Assembly (NCBI GenBank): GCA_951394405.1
Contig: OX596342.1
Span: 2,790,001 to 2,854,000, forward strand
Direction: 5' to 3'
DNA length: 64,000 nucleotides
DNA from: Coprinellus micaceus
Lineage: Eukaryota; Basidiomycota; Agaricomycetes; Agaricales; Psathyrellaceae
Positions within the stretch are counted from its first letter, which is position 1; each line of letters begins with the position of its first letter. Position numbers and translations under genes: made by a program. Shown here one piece after another: positions 10,099 to 22,000 of this stretch. The notes below the pieces were generated by a model. The model did not search any database, was not told the origin of the DNA, and saw nothing but the letters and a program-made list of their open reading frames with translations.

Positions 10099-10302
10099 AT
10101 GGACGCCTTCACCACCATCTCCCTCACGCTCGTCTCGGACAACGCCCCATCCGTCAACGTTCCTTCAGATGAGGAAGGCAGCAACGGCCAGGGTGGCGGA
10201 ACTTACTGCGTCGTGTTTGCGAAGTACGTCAGCGCCAGCCTCCCATCGGACGAGGAGGGATCAAATGGTCAGGGAGGTGGAACGTACTGCACTATCGTTT
10301 AA
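10099..10302 (+). CDS. Farnesylated mating-pheromone-type precursor, two tandem units
   Basis: The 67-residue product begins MDAFTT and ends in the CaaX box CTIV. Two units of DEEGSNGQGGGTYC are present at about residues 24-37 and 51-64; here the two cores are identical, while in the paralogue at 8329-8529 the second has drifted. The first unit is followed by VVFAK, the second by the terminal TIV. The ATG was chosen over the longer upstream-open frame because it restores the MDAFTT start and fits the TATA spacing. The predicted mature peptide is a short Gly-rich lipopeptide secreted by an Ste6-type exporter. The two genes are about 1.6 kb apart and divergent, an inverted duplication. Confidence 0.88.
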   Translation: MDAFTTISLTLVSDNAPSVNVPSDEEGSNGQGGGTYCVVFAKYVSASLPSDEEGSNGQGGGTYCTIV

Positions 10303-11654
10303 GTGCGAGCAGCGAGGGGTTCAAAGGATATTGGTATGTGCATGTCGGTTAAGCGTGATCCGTGCGGGTTGCTCATCGTTACTTCCTAGACTCGCACTCT
10401 CATGAACTGTCCCACCGATTCCTCAATTCTCAATCGCATCAGCACCCACTTGATCACCCGGCACATCCCTCACCATTCTCCCTTCATCATCAATTGCCTC
10501 TCGCCCTCTCTCCGCTCTCAAAAACATTCGGCCTTCGTCCGCCTCACCGGCCCTTTACCCCTTCGTCTTCGATTTCACTCTCGCGTTCGCGCTTTGTTGC
10601 ATTACTACTTATTTTCCCCTTCTTATTGCTCGCCGAGCACCTACATACATTAGACTTGCTCTTTTGCATCCGGAACCCCACTGCAACTTCCCTACTTCGC
10701 ATTGTCACGACCTGTAGATGTACTTTCGCATGAGACCCTTACCACGTAACGACTCCCATGTATCTGTAATATGTTTTATGAACCACCCGCACATCCCTTC
10801 ATTGTGCCCATTGCCAACCATTCAAGAGAAACGGACGCCTAAGTGTACCGCACGGATCATCGGGGAATCTGTGAATCATTATTCTCCCTTGTGCGCTAAA
10901 TCCTTTTCGATGCATGGCCTCCTGTACTACCTGCCATGCGGCGGACTATTAATAGGAATGTCCGACGGTGACTGGACCCATGGGCATATCGGGCTAGCCC
11001 CTGCGAGAAGTCCGATGGGCGCTTATGCATTGGCGTTCCGAGCCTGGTTTTGAACACCTCACCTTTGCGAGTACGCTCCTTCTATTGAAGGGTTACTTCG
11101 GCGAACGGGGATTCCTTAGTGACGATGTACAAGGCCAAAACCACATACCACACCGGAACCGTTCTCAGTGTAAGCGCACAAGAGGCGCTTAGGACCGCGT
11201 AAACAATCAGAGAGCTCGTCGTTCATGAGATAAATTGTTTGTGACATCTGAAGCGATGGAGGGAGGGCTGGAGGTGGGGGGAAATCGAAGGGGATGGTAC
11301 AAGTACGCCACGCTACATATATACGAAGGCCAGAGCTTGGGGATAACGGAAAAATAGGGATCAAGGAAAGAATCGATCATGTGTAGGGGCGCGAGATGAC
11401 GCCCTAAGTGAGGCACCTCGCGTTCCTCACAACGAACCGTTGCAACGTTCAAATAGCATCATCGGAGGATCGAAGGATCGATCTGGGAAATCCTGAGGAA
11501 ATTTGAGGATCTCCAAGCTCTCTCATCTCCGGGGTATATGGATAGACTATGAAAGGGCTGAACGATTGGAATTGGAATTAATCCAATCCACGCTGAGGCA
11601 ACCTACGTCTGGACATGGGCATCTACTTGATCGGTGGCTCCACTATCGCTCCTG
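10303..11654. other. Intergenic, no supported gene
   Basis: Downstream of the pheromone gene this stretch has pyrimidine-rich sequence to about 10650 and then mixed sequence. Open frames are short and carry no recognisable motif. Confidence 0.55.
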
Positions 11655-13155
11655 TATGGCGGGCCGTTTGGGGAAAAAGTCAACGCGCAACTAATATTCA
11701 TTTTGCGCTACTTTTTACCCTATTTCGTACCAAATCGCGCAATTCTAGAGGTCATTTGGGTTTGCGCAACTTCGTGGTATCCGCGCAAAAATTGGAGACG
11801 AGGAGCGCAACTTTTGAGGTCACAGCGCAACTTTTATGGCGTTCAAATGTAACATTTATTATTTCCCCCTCTATATAGCCTTTCGCGCGATATTGGGCCG
11901 GATTTTGGCCCTTCGGACAGGGACTTGGCTCTTTTGCGGAATTGTGTGATATCGGGGGGAAATGTCTTCGATTTCGCGAGGAAGTTGGGGTCCCGCGATA
12001 TTGACGTGACTTCCTCGCAATGTGGAGTTGGGCCTCGCGATGTGGAGTTGGGTCTCGCGATATTGAGTTGGTTTCCGCGATGTCGAAGCTCGCGATGTTG
12101 AAACTTCACGGCATTCTTGGGGCACGTCTTGGACATGTCTTTGATCACACGAGGCTACCAGGGCTGGGGTCCAGCAAGCCGAATGAGTTTAGGTTACACC
12201 GGCAGGACATACCCAGTGCAGTGCTGAGGTGTATGACCTGGGAGATTAAGCACATATGTCCGAGCCTGTAGTACGAAGCCGACTTGAAGTGAGCTTCCAT
12301 GACCTGGCAGTTTTGGTTTCAAGCATGTGCAATGTTAGCCGCTGATCCCGCACATAAGCGCCCGTGGCCAGGGCTGCTTGTAGGGCATGTGAGGCTACGC
12401 CGACGCCGTAGGTATGCCTGTAGCACCCAGTACCAATACGTTCGGGATTTACGATGCAGTGCTACTAGTCGACAGTGCTCAAGGCACCTTTCTGTGTCAT
12501 TTCTTCCTTCAATACGGCCTCTACAATTTTATTACTGAGCCCTTAGCGCTTAGCAGGTCTGCCCGACCCTTGTTCAACCCGGGCGGAACCGAACGGGTGA
12601 GTACCGTGTCCTATGCATACATAGTCGCCTCTGTACGTCAAGGAGGTACTCTATGCCAAAGGGATCGCCGGGTAGTAGCCCGTACCCTCAAACTAACCTT
12701 GAACTAACTCAGAAGAGTCATGTCATTGACCTCGGCCCTTACAGTCCCATGTAACCCTCAAAGGTATATATTATTGACGACCCCTAGGGAAAGTGTGAAG
12801 CGTCAATACCGCGAGTCTCGACATCGCGGAAACCAACTCAATATCGCGAGGCCCAACTCCACATTGCGAGGAAGTCACGTCAATATCGCGGGACCCCAAC
12901 TTCCTCGCGAAATCGAAGACATTTCCCCCCGATATCACACAATTCCGCAAAAGAGCCAAGTCCCTGTCCGAAGGGCCAAAATCCGGCCCAATATCGCGCG
13001 AAAGGCTATATAGAGGGGGAAATAATAAATGTTACATTTGAACGCCATAAACTTTCTGATTCCGCGCGCAACTCTTGGGTTGGTTCCTGCAACTTTTATA
13101 TTCGTGAGCGCAACTTTCAGGGTGGCGCGCACAATTCTATTCCGGGGCGCAAATC
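11655..13155 (+). mobile_element. GCGCAA-array element, copy A, interrupted by a foldback element
   Basis: The segment starts TATGGCGGGCCGTTTGGGG and contains the hexamer GCGCAA at 11685, 11737, 11764, 11783, 11805 and 11825, plus GCGCTA at 11705. From 11655 to about 11832 it matches, almost base for base, the reverse complement of 26080-26261. After the inserted foldback element the array resumes at about 13056 with further GCGCAA motifs (around 13065, 13110 and 13147), again resembling copy B. There is no coding sequence. Dense short motifs near an end resemble subterminal repeats of DNA transposons. The family and the right end are uncertain. Confidence 0.6.
11835..13049. mobile_element. 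Foldback element with about 260-bp inverted arms, nested in the GCGCAA element
   Basis: The left arm (11835-12109) and right arm (12795-13049) are inverted copies, starting TATGGCGTTCAAATG and ending with its complement. The left arm has an extra 20-bp internal duplication. The arms are studded with CGCGA motifs (for example TTCGCGAGG, CCGCGATATTG and CCTCGCGATG) and hold a TATATAG box. The flanks carry a 6-bp direct duplication, AACTTT at 11829-11834 and 13050-13055. In the uninterrupted relative at 26 kb the flanking sequences are continuous. The 685-bp centre has no open frame of note, so this is a non-autonomous element. Confidence 0.75.
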
Positions 13156-13594
13156 TCTCCAGAGGAGCAGGGCTGGACGCCGTCTAGGTGTTCCGAACTA
13201 TTCATGACAGTCCTACCTGTGCAAGTTCGCAATCCCGAGTGTGAGAGGGCCGGTAGTAGCTTAACAAAACGAGTATATTGCGAAGGTAGGGATAGCATGG
13301 CCATAGCCATCTAAGCATTGTCCGAGAGGCTACTTCTATTAGTTGGTGTTCGGTAATGATGAATGAGAGTGAGGATTAATAGACGTGGGAGTACGTCTCT
13401 AAGGGGTAATGTAACGAATGGCTGGGTGCATACACCGCCGCGGTTTCCAAGAGGACCGTTCAAGAAAGGAGTGTGGAATTGAAGTGAGTGGTAAGGTATT
13501 GGGAAAGCATGCAACGTAATTAGGCAACGATTATTGTACCGAAGTCCATTGTGGGAGATTGTGGGGGTCCTTGCTGACGAGGGGGGTGACGCCG
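13156..13594. other. Intergenic, no supported gene
   Basis: Between the transposon cluster and the 3' end of the minus-strand gene at 13595. I see no coding or structural signal beyond presumed 3' UTR. Confidence 0.5.
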
Positions 13595-15380
13595 TCACCA
13601 TGGATATTCCTCAAGTTCTGGTGCAGGTGTGAATCCGTGGTAGCCTGAGGTTGAATCGGGCCGTCTAACCATAGGAGAATGATGTGGATTATATGTAGTG
13701 GATGTAGAGGCTACCGAGGATTGACTGTTGGATGGAGGAGCCCAGCTGAACTGTGAGAAGTAGGTGACTGGAGTTGTGCGAAATGTCAGCGGCGATCGGG
13801 ATGCGTGAGACCACAGTGAGTTTGAAAGCTCACCCTTCCTGCGTTTTGTCTCCCTGCTATCATCACGCCCTTCCTCATCCACCTGATTCTCAACGTCAGA
13901 CAACCCAGAGGCTGAGCGCTTTCGGCGTAGGCCAGCTATAACAAAAGGGTAGTGAGCAGTGCTGAAGGCACCCAAGATAGTGATTGGGGTTCACACCTCG
14001 TTTCGGATTGGTGGTTTCGGTATCGATTTCATTGTCGCTGGGAATCGAGATAACTTCATCAGCTCCACCGGTACTCGTCTTCTCTACCTTAATGGTCGTC
14101 CTCCCGCCAGAGTAGGTTTTCTGGGTTTGGCTCTGCATTTCTGGGCGTGCCCAGTTAACCATCAGCTCCGCAAGAGGTTTGCCCAGTTCGTCATCGTCGG
14201 AATCCAAGTCCAATTCAGGGAGCTTTTGTGCTTTCCCTTTTCCTTTCGGCTTGGGCTTCTGTGGCTGTTCATCGTCTTCAGTGTGGATAAGCCCTGCGTC
14301 ACTTCCGTCGTCGTCGTCTTCAGCATCAGACCCCGGATCCTTCATGGCATTCTCCCAGTTCTCATAAACACGGGGTGGAATGGTGCATTTCGCCACTGCA
14401 GATATGTGGGTATCATGTGAGTCATTTCCCAGCTTCATGCTACAGCGACCATGACGTACCAAAGAATAGGATATATTCTCGAAAGTTTCTTCCTTGTTTT
14501 CCTTGGGCATCGAGGAGATCCTCTCCTGTCACCTCTGGTAAGTCCTTGATGAATAGCTTGTTATAGCTCTTCCCAAGGAGCTTCCACTGAACATCTCCCT
14601 CCAAGACCGGGTGTTTCATATTGAGGTACGCAAACAAGTTCTTGAAAAGGGACTGAATCCAAACGTCAACCTCTGCTTGTCCCCACTTCTCGCTAAACTG
14701 GAGTGCTGAGCCGTCCATGCCCTTGGTGACTACCGTCTTGGCCCTTCTGAGGGCCTCAAAGGTTGGAGCATCTGGCTTCGTGGCATTGACAAGCTCGCCT
14801 TCATCCTGTGCACATGTTTGAGCCTCACAGTAACAACAATAATGACTGTCACACGTACGTAAATCCCGTCTGGAATAAAGGCAACCTTGCCTATCTTATG
14901 AAACCCAGTATCGACCTTCCCTTTCTTACTCGGCCCTCCAGCAGACGGTTTTGCAGCTGATATCTTCTTCTTTGACTTGGCGGAGTTCTTGGAGGACGAT
15001 GCTGATGTCTAAGGGGCAGAACAACCCATGAGTGCCATATACATTGTGGGTATGACTGAGCTCACCTGAACGACTGAGGTATGAGCCTCTGGGCGAAATC
15101 CACGGTTCGTCTCCTTGCGTGCCACATCCAGCGAAACACCCTCCAAATCTTCCTCCGGGTCGCCTTCACGGTCTTGTGCCTGTGCCCACGTCTTGAGGAC
15201 ATCGTCGAGTCCATGAGGTTCAGTCTTTGGCACGCGGTCTGGCACTGAGGTGGTTCTATCTGTGTGGCGAGACCGGCGATGCTTGCAAGTCTTGCATTTC
15301 TTCCCTCCGTCTTTCCGGATGAAGGCCTGGCACTTGCATGGCCCCCCATCGGAAGAGCCTCCAGTACAGGTAGACGACAT
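13595..15380 (-). CDS. Five-exon gene of unknown function, Cys/His-rich N-terminus
   Basis: Exons 15380-15066, 15008-14859, 14805-14460, 14395-13997 and 13935-13595 join in frame to 516 codons; introns are 57, 53, 64 and 61 nt with GT-AG ends. The ATG at 15380 starts MSSTCTGG. Residues 5-37 hold a cysteine cluster (C-x9-CKC, then CKTCKHRRSRH) that could bind zinc. A Lys/Ser-rich stretch follows (about 106-135), then a well-conserved-looking globular part around 170-260 (WGQAEVDVWIQSLF, YNKLFIKDLP), then a long acidic and Lys-rich low-complexity tail with a KPKGKGKAQK stretch, ending ELEEYPW. The charge pattern suggests a nuclear protein. I recognise it only as a type of hypothetical protein found in mushrooms. 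Its neighbour upstream is the integrase-core gene on the same strand. Confidence 0.75.
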
Positions 15381-15555
15381 TAAGAGTTGGCAGACTTGCA
15401 CTGTGCCAGCAGTGGTTGTGGTGACTCGAATAGGGTGCTGGCGCGTCGAGTGATCGTCAACTTTTAAAGGTGTGATGGCTACGGAACTCGGGACTTGAGC
15501 CTTGGGACCCTGTCCCGTATTGAGTGCCTGATGAGACTGCTCAGATAAATATATT

Positions 15556-17491
15556 CTACCCCGAACGAAGTAATACAGTCATAGCTACTAGCCCCTGTCC
15601 CCATAGCACAGCTCGAGGATACCACATCTGAAATGGCAACTCGATGGTAACGTCCTTCCGTGCAACTTGGATGATTTCTGCAGTTGGATAACTGTGTGCG
15701 CCCCACTCATTTTCAGATAATCCCAAGCCCGAAACAATGGTTCCCTTCTGGTGCATCTCCTTCAAAATCGTCTCAAACTGCACTAGCTGGGCATCATCAA
15801 ACGGACACCAGCGCTCCTGAGTTGTCACGGGGTCGTGATGAATTTCACTGTGTATGTCAGCCTCAATGTAAGTTTCCACGAAATCGCCAGCTGCCATGTT
15901 GTTGACGCCATGGAGCTGTGCGGCATACTCTCTCACCGTTTCCGGGTGGATGGAAGGGACATCCCGGTATACGCCATGCTGGATCTGCCCAAGCAGATGC
16001 AGGTCCTAGCAATCAAATTCGTAACGATGTCGAGGTAGCATGAACAAAAAGCACGCACGACTGGTGTTTGCTCGTGACCGAAGCGCGAGATGGGATGGTG
16101 GTTCCAAGTATCTTGAAATGAAACACAGTCGTCGTTTATCAGGCACAAGAAGAGATAGTGAAGGAGCCATATATGCGACGCATCTTGAACGTCAAGTTTG
16201 TGGATGTTCTCCAGCCGCAAGAAAAAGGAACGCCACTGCCGAACAAACTGAGTCCCGCATTCGACCCAAATTCGTTCAATTTGGGTGTTCCGGGTTGAAC
16301 TTTAGTATATGGTAAGCAAAGGGGGCGACCACTATTAGATTGGCAACTCACGGTCCCCAGAGAAACGAAGCACGGTTGGCACCACGGTGTCTGATCATCC
16401 AAACAGATACACCCACATTCTCTCCGCCTCGATCTCCACGAACACGCGATGGCGTCCCAAACCTGGCAGTTGCTCCAAGAAAGACGTCCAGTACCGTCCC
16501 AGGGAGGTTGTTGTGACTGGCTCGCAACCCAACGACCTAGAGTGGGAACGAGGCAACACTCTCTGAGTTCCCGGTAAAAGAATAATGCGTGTTAGGACGT
16601 ACCATTCTTGAATAACCGTCAGTTATACCATGGATGACGATCCCATACCGGATGAGTTTGTGGTGCCCGTCTAAATGCCATTGAGCATTTGGGCGTGGCA
16701 CAGAGTACTTTCAACGGCTGATCGCAACCCGCCTTCGGATGGCTTGGCCGACACTGTCAACACGTTTCAAGGAGGCGCGCACCCGCGAACGTTGCAGACG
16801 GATGCTAATGCTCTTCAGAAATCCTATGGCATAGTGCATCCCTGATTTGGGATGCTGTTCTTTGAAATGCCTCACCAGAACGTCGAGGTCACGGTCAGGG
16901 ATTCGAGAGAATTGACGATGAGAATACAGGCTGTTGACGATGAGCTTCTTTCGCAGCGTTTTTCGATCAACTTTCAGGGCACTGGCAAGAGCGGTCAGAG
17001 TCAGTTTTCTGCGCTCTGAGACGGCTTCTCGAAGCAAAGCGGTGTTTATGGTCTTTGATGGGCGCCCAAAATGCTTCGTTTGTTCCTCAGATACAACCTG
17101 CACCCGAGACACACCAACACCAGTGCTATTGGGGTTGATTGATCTCAGATCAGCCATGCTATATGGCCAGATAGCTTGTGACTCACGCAGGAATGGACTC
17201 TTCCTCCACTCGAAGACGTGCTATCAGCAATTTCAGACAGCCAATGAAGCACTCCGCTATCCCAGAGATCCATCCTTGCTTCCCAAGGTCACCCTCAAGT
17301 GCCTTTAGAATGGGGATCATCTTCTCTTCGAACGCCGTGGTGTGGTACCTGACTTGCACAGGGTCAAGATCCCCATTGAGGCCTGCCAGGTCCCCGCAGT
17401 GTGTGTATTGTCGGGAAAGGATGTCGTACGCTTGTAGAACAGAGGGGTTGGTTTCGGTGGGTGGGAGATCTGGGAACGAGAGGTGTTCCAT
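15556..17491 (-). pseudogene. Integrase-core (DDE) protein gene with an in-frame stop
   Basis: Exons 17491-17187, 17158-16603, 16536-16352, 16299-16062 and 16005-15556 sum to 578 codons and read in one frame. The product has a helix-turn-helix-like part with GRPSKTIN, then an rve-type catalytic core: WHLDGHHKLIRYG (first D), RGDRGGEN (second D) and TQIERIWVE (E). After it come WLLHYLFL and NHHPIS blocks that mark a family common in mushroom genomes and related to transposon integrases. Two oddities: a TGA at 16711-16713 interrupts the core just before KYSVPRPNAQW, where relatives have an Arg codon, and the first intron would be only 28 nt. Homology seems to continue upstream of the ATG at 17491, so the true start may be missing. 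Function as recombinase or domesticated protein is unknown. Confidence 0.7.
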
Positions 17492-18629
17492 GGAGAAATA
17501 GCACTCAAGTGCGGGGAGCGGGAGCAGGTAGGGGGTGCAGTTGTCCCCCTCAAGCAATCTCCGGATCTATAAGGCTATATTCCCTCAAAACATGCACCAG
17601 CCATGAGTCTCCTTGAGGCAGGTTTCGATCGAGGCGCGTGGCACCACGAGGGTGGTCATCCACGTTCCCGCTCGGCTAGCCATGCTCAGAGGCGGATAAA
17701 AGCCCATCAGCTACCTCTCCAGCTTGCACACCATCGCTGCACGGCCATTCAAATTTCTCGTTCTTCCGTTCGCGGCATGGCCGCAACACCGAGCTCTGGA
17801 AGCTCAACAACCCGGATGCGCCATGAACGGTGGTACTACCCAGATGGCTCAATAGTCCTCATGGTAAGTTGCTGCCACGTTTCACTGGCTTCAAAAGTGC
17901 TCACCCAGGACTCCATATCCACCCTCAGGCAGTTGACAAGGAGCGAAACATTGAGGTCCTCTACAGGCTGTATGCTTCGTTCTTGCAGCAGCGCTCGGCC
18001 GTTTTTGATGCCACGTTCTCACTCTCCAAGTACGGCACGATGGGCAGTAGCCCTCAGCGTGAGGGGGATAGTGACGAGAACCCATTTACCTTGCCCTATC
18101 CGAATGTTACCCCTGCTAAGTTCGACCACCTCGTGACCTTCTTGTATTCTGGATCTAGGTGAGGATGTCTCATCAATTCCAGATTTTTTACTCACAAGCC
18201 TTCGCTATGAACTGTATAGCCAGTACCCCACCACTGAGGAATTTCTCCTCGACATCTTGGATTTGTCCTCGTTCTTCGACATTGCTGACGGCATCACATA
18301 TGTGGTCGAGAAGCTCAACAGCCGCAGCAAGCAAGACTTCAGCCCGGTCATGCGATTCCACCTAGCGCGGAAGTACGACATCCCGCAATGGATCGAGCCC
18401 GCCACCAGGGACCTGCTAGAAAAGGAAACCGTCAGTTTTGCCCTCCAGGACGTGGAGAGCATTGGCCCTGATGCATTCTACCATATTATGATTGCGAAGG
18501 CGAAGATCCAGCAGCTGCGTTCGATGATGGCGTATAAACCGCCCAACGTTGTGAAGGGGCCAACCTGCCAGCGGGTGTGTGAGGCTGGATGGGGTCAAGC
18601 TTGGTGGAACAGTTTGGCGAAGCACATCC

Positions 18630-19012
18630 TGTAGAACGATGCAAGTATGACCCACTGTAAGTGGGGAGAGTTCGATGGTTAGATTGAAAGTAAGTAGGGT
18701 ATACAAGATACGCACCTGTAAGTGGGGAGAGTTCGATGGGACTCACCCACTTACAGTGTGGACTATATACTGTGGAGAACAATAGATAACCTATATGCGG
18801 AACAATAAGAAAGAACAATAGACGTTCCATAAGTAGAGAACAATAGCAGTGAATGGAGATAAGGTGGAGATAAGAGAACAATAAGTGCGAGTATAATAGG
18901 AATAATACAAGGTGGTTGTTGTTCTCTGTAGAACAATAGAAGATAAGTAAAACGTTCGAAATAGAGGTATTCTTTGTAGAGATAGAGTTGACATGAGCAT
19001 TGTCTTCCAACA
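18630..19012 (-). repeat. 3' LTR of the copia element
   Basis: In element sense it runs from TGTTGGAAGAC to CGTTCTACA. It contains repeated GAACAATAG blocks on the plus strand and two copies of CTGTAAGTGGGGAGAGTTCG. It is the same length and, by eye, the same sequence as the other LTR. Confidence 0.92.
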
Positions 19013-19023
19013 CACCCCCTCAA
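19013..19023 (-). promoter_or_regulatory. Polypurine tract of the copia element
   Basis: In element sense TTGAGGGGGTG, directly before the 3' LTR. It would prime plus-strand DNA synthesis. Confidence 0.75.
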
Positions 19024-19039
19024 TGTAATGTCTCTGTAT

Positions 19040-22000
19040 TTACTCGAGTCCAAGAGCGAGTCGATGACGTTCAACGGCAGGTTTGGGTAAAGGTTTAGTA
19101 AATATATCGGCGATCATATCGGTAGTAGATAAAAAGTGAACAGTAATGTCGCCTCGCTTGATAGCATCCCGAATCCAATGCATCTTTATATCGATGTGCT
19201 TCATTCGGCTGTGGAGCTCTGGGTTCCGGAGAACCTTGAGTGCGGATTGGTTGTCGACCATGAGTGGTGAGGGAGTAGAGACGTCGTGACCAAGTTCCTT
19301 CAGGAGTGTGCGCATCCAGATGATGTCCCTTCCAGCGCTCGACGCAGAGACGTACTCTGCCTCTGTTGAGGAGTCTGCCACCGTCGATTGCTTCTTTGCC
19401 GACCAACTAACTGCTCCTGATCCCATTTTAATGACAAATCCAGATGTGGATCGTCGCGTGTCAAGGCACCCAGCATGATCTGCGTCGCTGTATGCTTGAA
19501 AGAGTTCTGAAGACATCTTGCTACCATTGTTACGATAGGTGAGCTTCAGATCTTTGGTTCCCTTGAGGTAACGGAATAGGTGCTTGACTGCTTTCCAATG
19601 CATAGGTCCGGGGTTGGAGTTGTATTGGGCTAGTTTGGCAACAGCGTAGGCAATGTCAGGGCGTGTCGCAATCATAAGGTATATCAGGGCGCCGATGGCA
19701 TTCATGTATGGGACGTTCTTCATCATCTCGTCGTCAGCCTTGTTTGGAATGTACTTGGTGAGAGTAGCACCGCTTCCTGGATCCATTGGAGTTCCTACTG
19801 GGTAGCAGTCCTCCATCTTGAATCGCGCAAGCATGTCGAGGATGTATTGAGTCTGGGATAGGCGCATGACTCGGTTCTCGCGGTCGTAGTCAACCTTGAT
19901 TCCAAGCAGGTACGAGGTGGGTCCGAGATCCTTGATCTTGAAGACCTTGGCAAGGGAGTCCTTGAGCCATTGGATCTTCTCCTGGCTTTTCGAGGTTATG
20001 GTGATGTCGTCAACGAAGACTGGTACAACAATGCGGGTCCCATCCATCTCCCAGACATAGATAGCCGGGTCAGATTTTATTTGGGTGAATCCGATCGCTT
20101 CAAGCTCTGATGCTAGCTTTTGGTACCACAGTCGTCCACTCTGTTTCAAGCCATATAAACCTTTCTTTAACCGGCACACCCATCTCCGTCCCTTTGAGTC
20201 TGGATTCTTGATCTCAAACCCTGGCGCTTGCTCCATGTAGACTTCGTATTGCTCCTCGATTGTTCCGTTGAGGTAGGCATTGTCGACGTCAATGGTCTCG
20301 ATGAAGTGTCCTTCCATGGCGGCTTGGGCGAAGATCGCGCGGATTGATGTGAGACGAGATGCAGGTGCCCATGTCTGATCGTAGTCTACTCCAGGCATTT
20401 GGGAGTATCCCTTGGCGACAAGTCGAGCCTTGTAGCGGTCGATTGTGCCATCTGCCTTTCGTTTGATGAGGAAGACCCATCGTGATCCGACAACCTTTCG
20501 TCCCTCTGGTAGTTCGACTAGTTCCCAAGTGCCATTGGTGGTTAGGGCGTCAATCTCAACCTGTGCTGCGGTCTGCCAGTGTTCGCCATCTGGTCCTGCG
20601 AAGGCTTCCCAGTGTGTCCGAGGCGCATCTCCTGGACGGCGTGTAGCCGCTCCTAGTGCTTTGTCCTGTGCCATGTAGAATGCCATTTCCATGCCTTGGT
20701 CGAGAGTCAGGGTCTCTTCCAGGGGGACGTGGTATAGACTGATGAGAGAATCAAGTATACTGGTGGCACGTAGTGCATCTTCCATGTCTACAGGTTCGTC
20801 GTCAAGGTCAAAGTCCTCAGCTGCAATGGGTTGTACAGGTTCGTCGTCTTCATCGTCGTCTTCATCCTCATCCTCATCCTCTGTTTCGGGTAGCTGATTG
20901 TTTCTCTGTGCACCCCCTCGATCTGCTACCTGTTCACCCCCTTCACGCCTGGCCACTGGAATTGTACCGCGTCTCCCTTTTCCACTCGCGAGTTGGTAGT
21001 CCTTGACGGTCGTTGCCGTTTTCCGTACGGGCCGGGAGCTTTGTGCTACTAGCGGTGGAGCTTTCGGAACTTTCGCCTTGCGAGGGATTGATTCGCGAGG
21101 GGGAGGGGGAGGTGGCCGGGTGCGTTTCTGGGCAGGTGCTGGAGGTGCGACTGGTGCTGGAGGAGGTAGTTCTGGGAACATGGGTCCATCCTCAGCTGGT
21201 GCAGGGAGCCCTGGGAACAAGGCAGGTATTGGTAGCAGCTGTTTCGTTGAGGGAGTAGATGAGGGATCCCGTTTCGTAGGAGTAGGTGGAATTGACGGAT
21301 GGACAGACGGTTGCTGTGTGGCTGGCGTCTTAGGCTCAGTTTTAGGAGGTCGCTCGGGAGTCCGAGGTGCTGCTTGGTCTCCATCGTCATCATTGTCGCT
21401 CTCGTCTGATCCATCATCTGGATGGTCATGGGGAGGCGGTGGTGGCGCGATGGGAGCATGAGGTGGTGCAAGAGGTGGATTCTCCGGTTCGAGATCGGCG
21501 TCTGGCCAGATGTCCCTAATGCCTATAGGCGTGTATGCCTGTTCGTTCCCTACGGTCGAGAGACCAGGGAAGGTGCTTTCAGCGAAGATAACATCCCGGG
21601 ATATGGTGATCTTCTTCGTCACTGGATTGTAGCATTTCCAGCCTTTGTAGCCTGGTTCAAAGCCGATAAAGACACAAGGCTCCGTGTGTGACTGGAGGTT
21701 CTTGCGGTCCTTGCGCAATACATGGACGTATACGCGGCAGCCAAATACTCGGTGCATGGACAGATCGGGCTTTGCTTTATGCCAGACTTCATAGGAGGTA
21801 GTATTCGATAATGTAGAGGATGGGGTCGCATTCAGGATGTCTGTGTAATAGAGTACAGCTGCACCCCAGAACATCATGGGAAGGCGTGCTTGGTTGAGCA
21901 TGGCAATGACCCCTTCAGTTAGTGTGCGATTGAGTCGTTCGCTGACACCGTTCTGTTGAGGTGTGGCTTTAACTGTGTGTTGCCGTGCGATACCAAGTCC

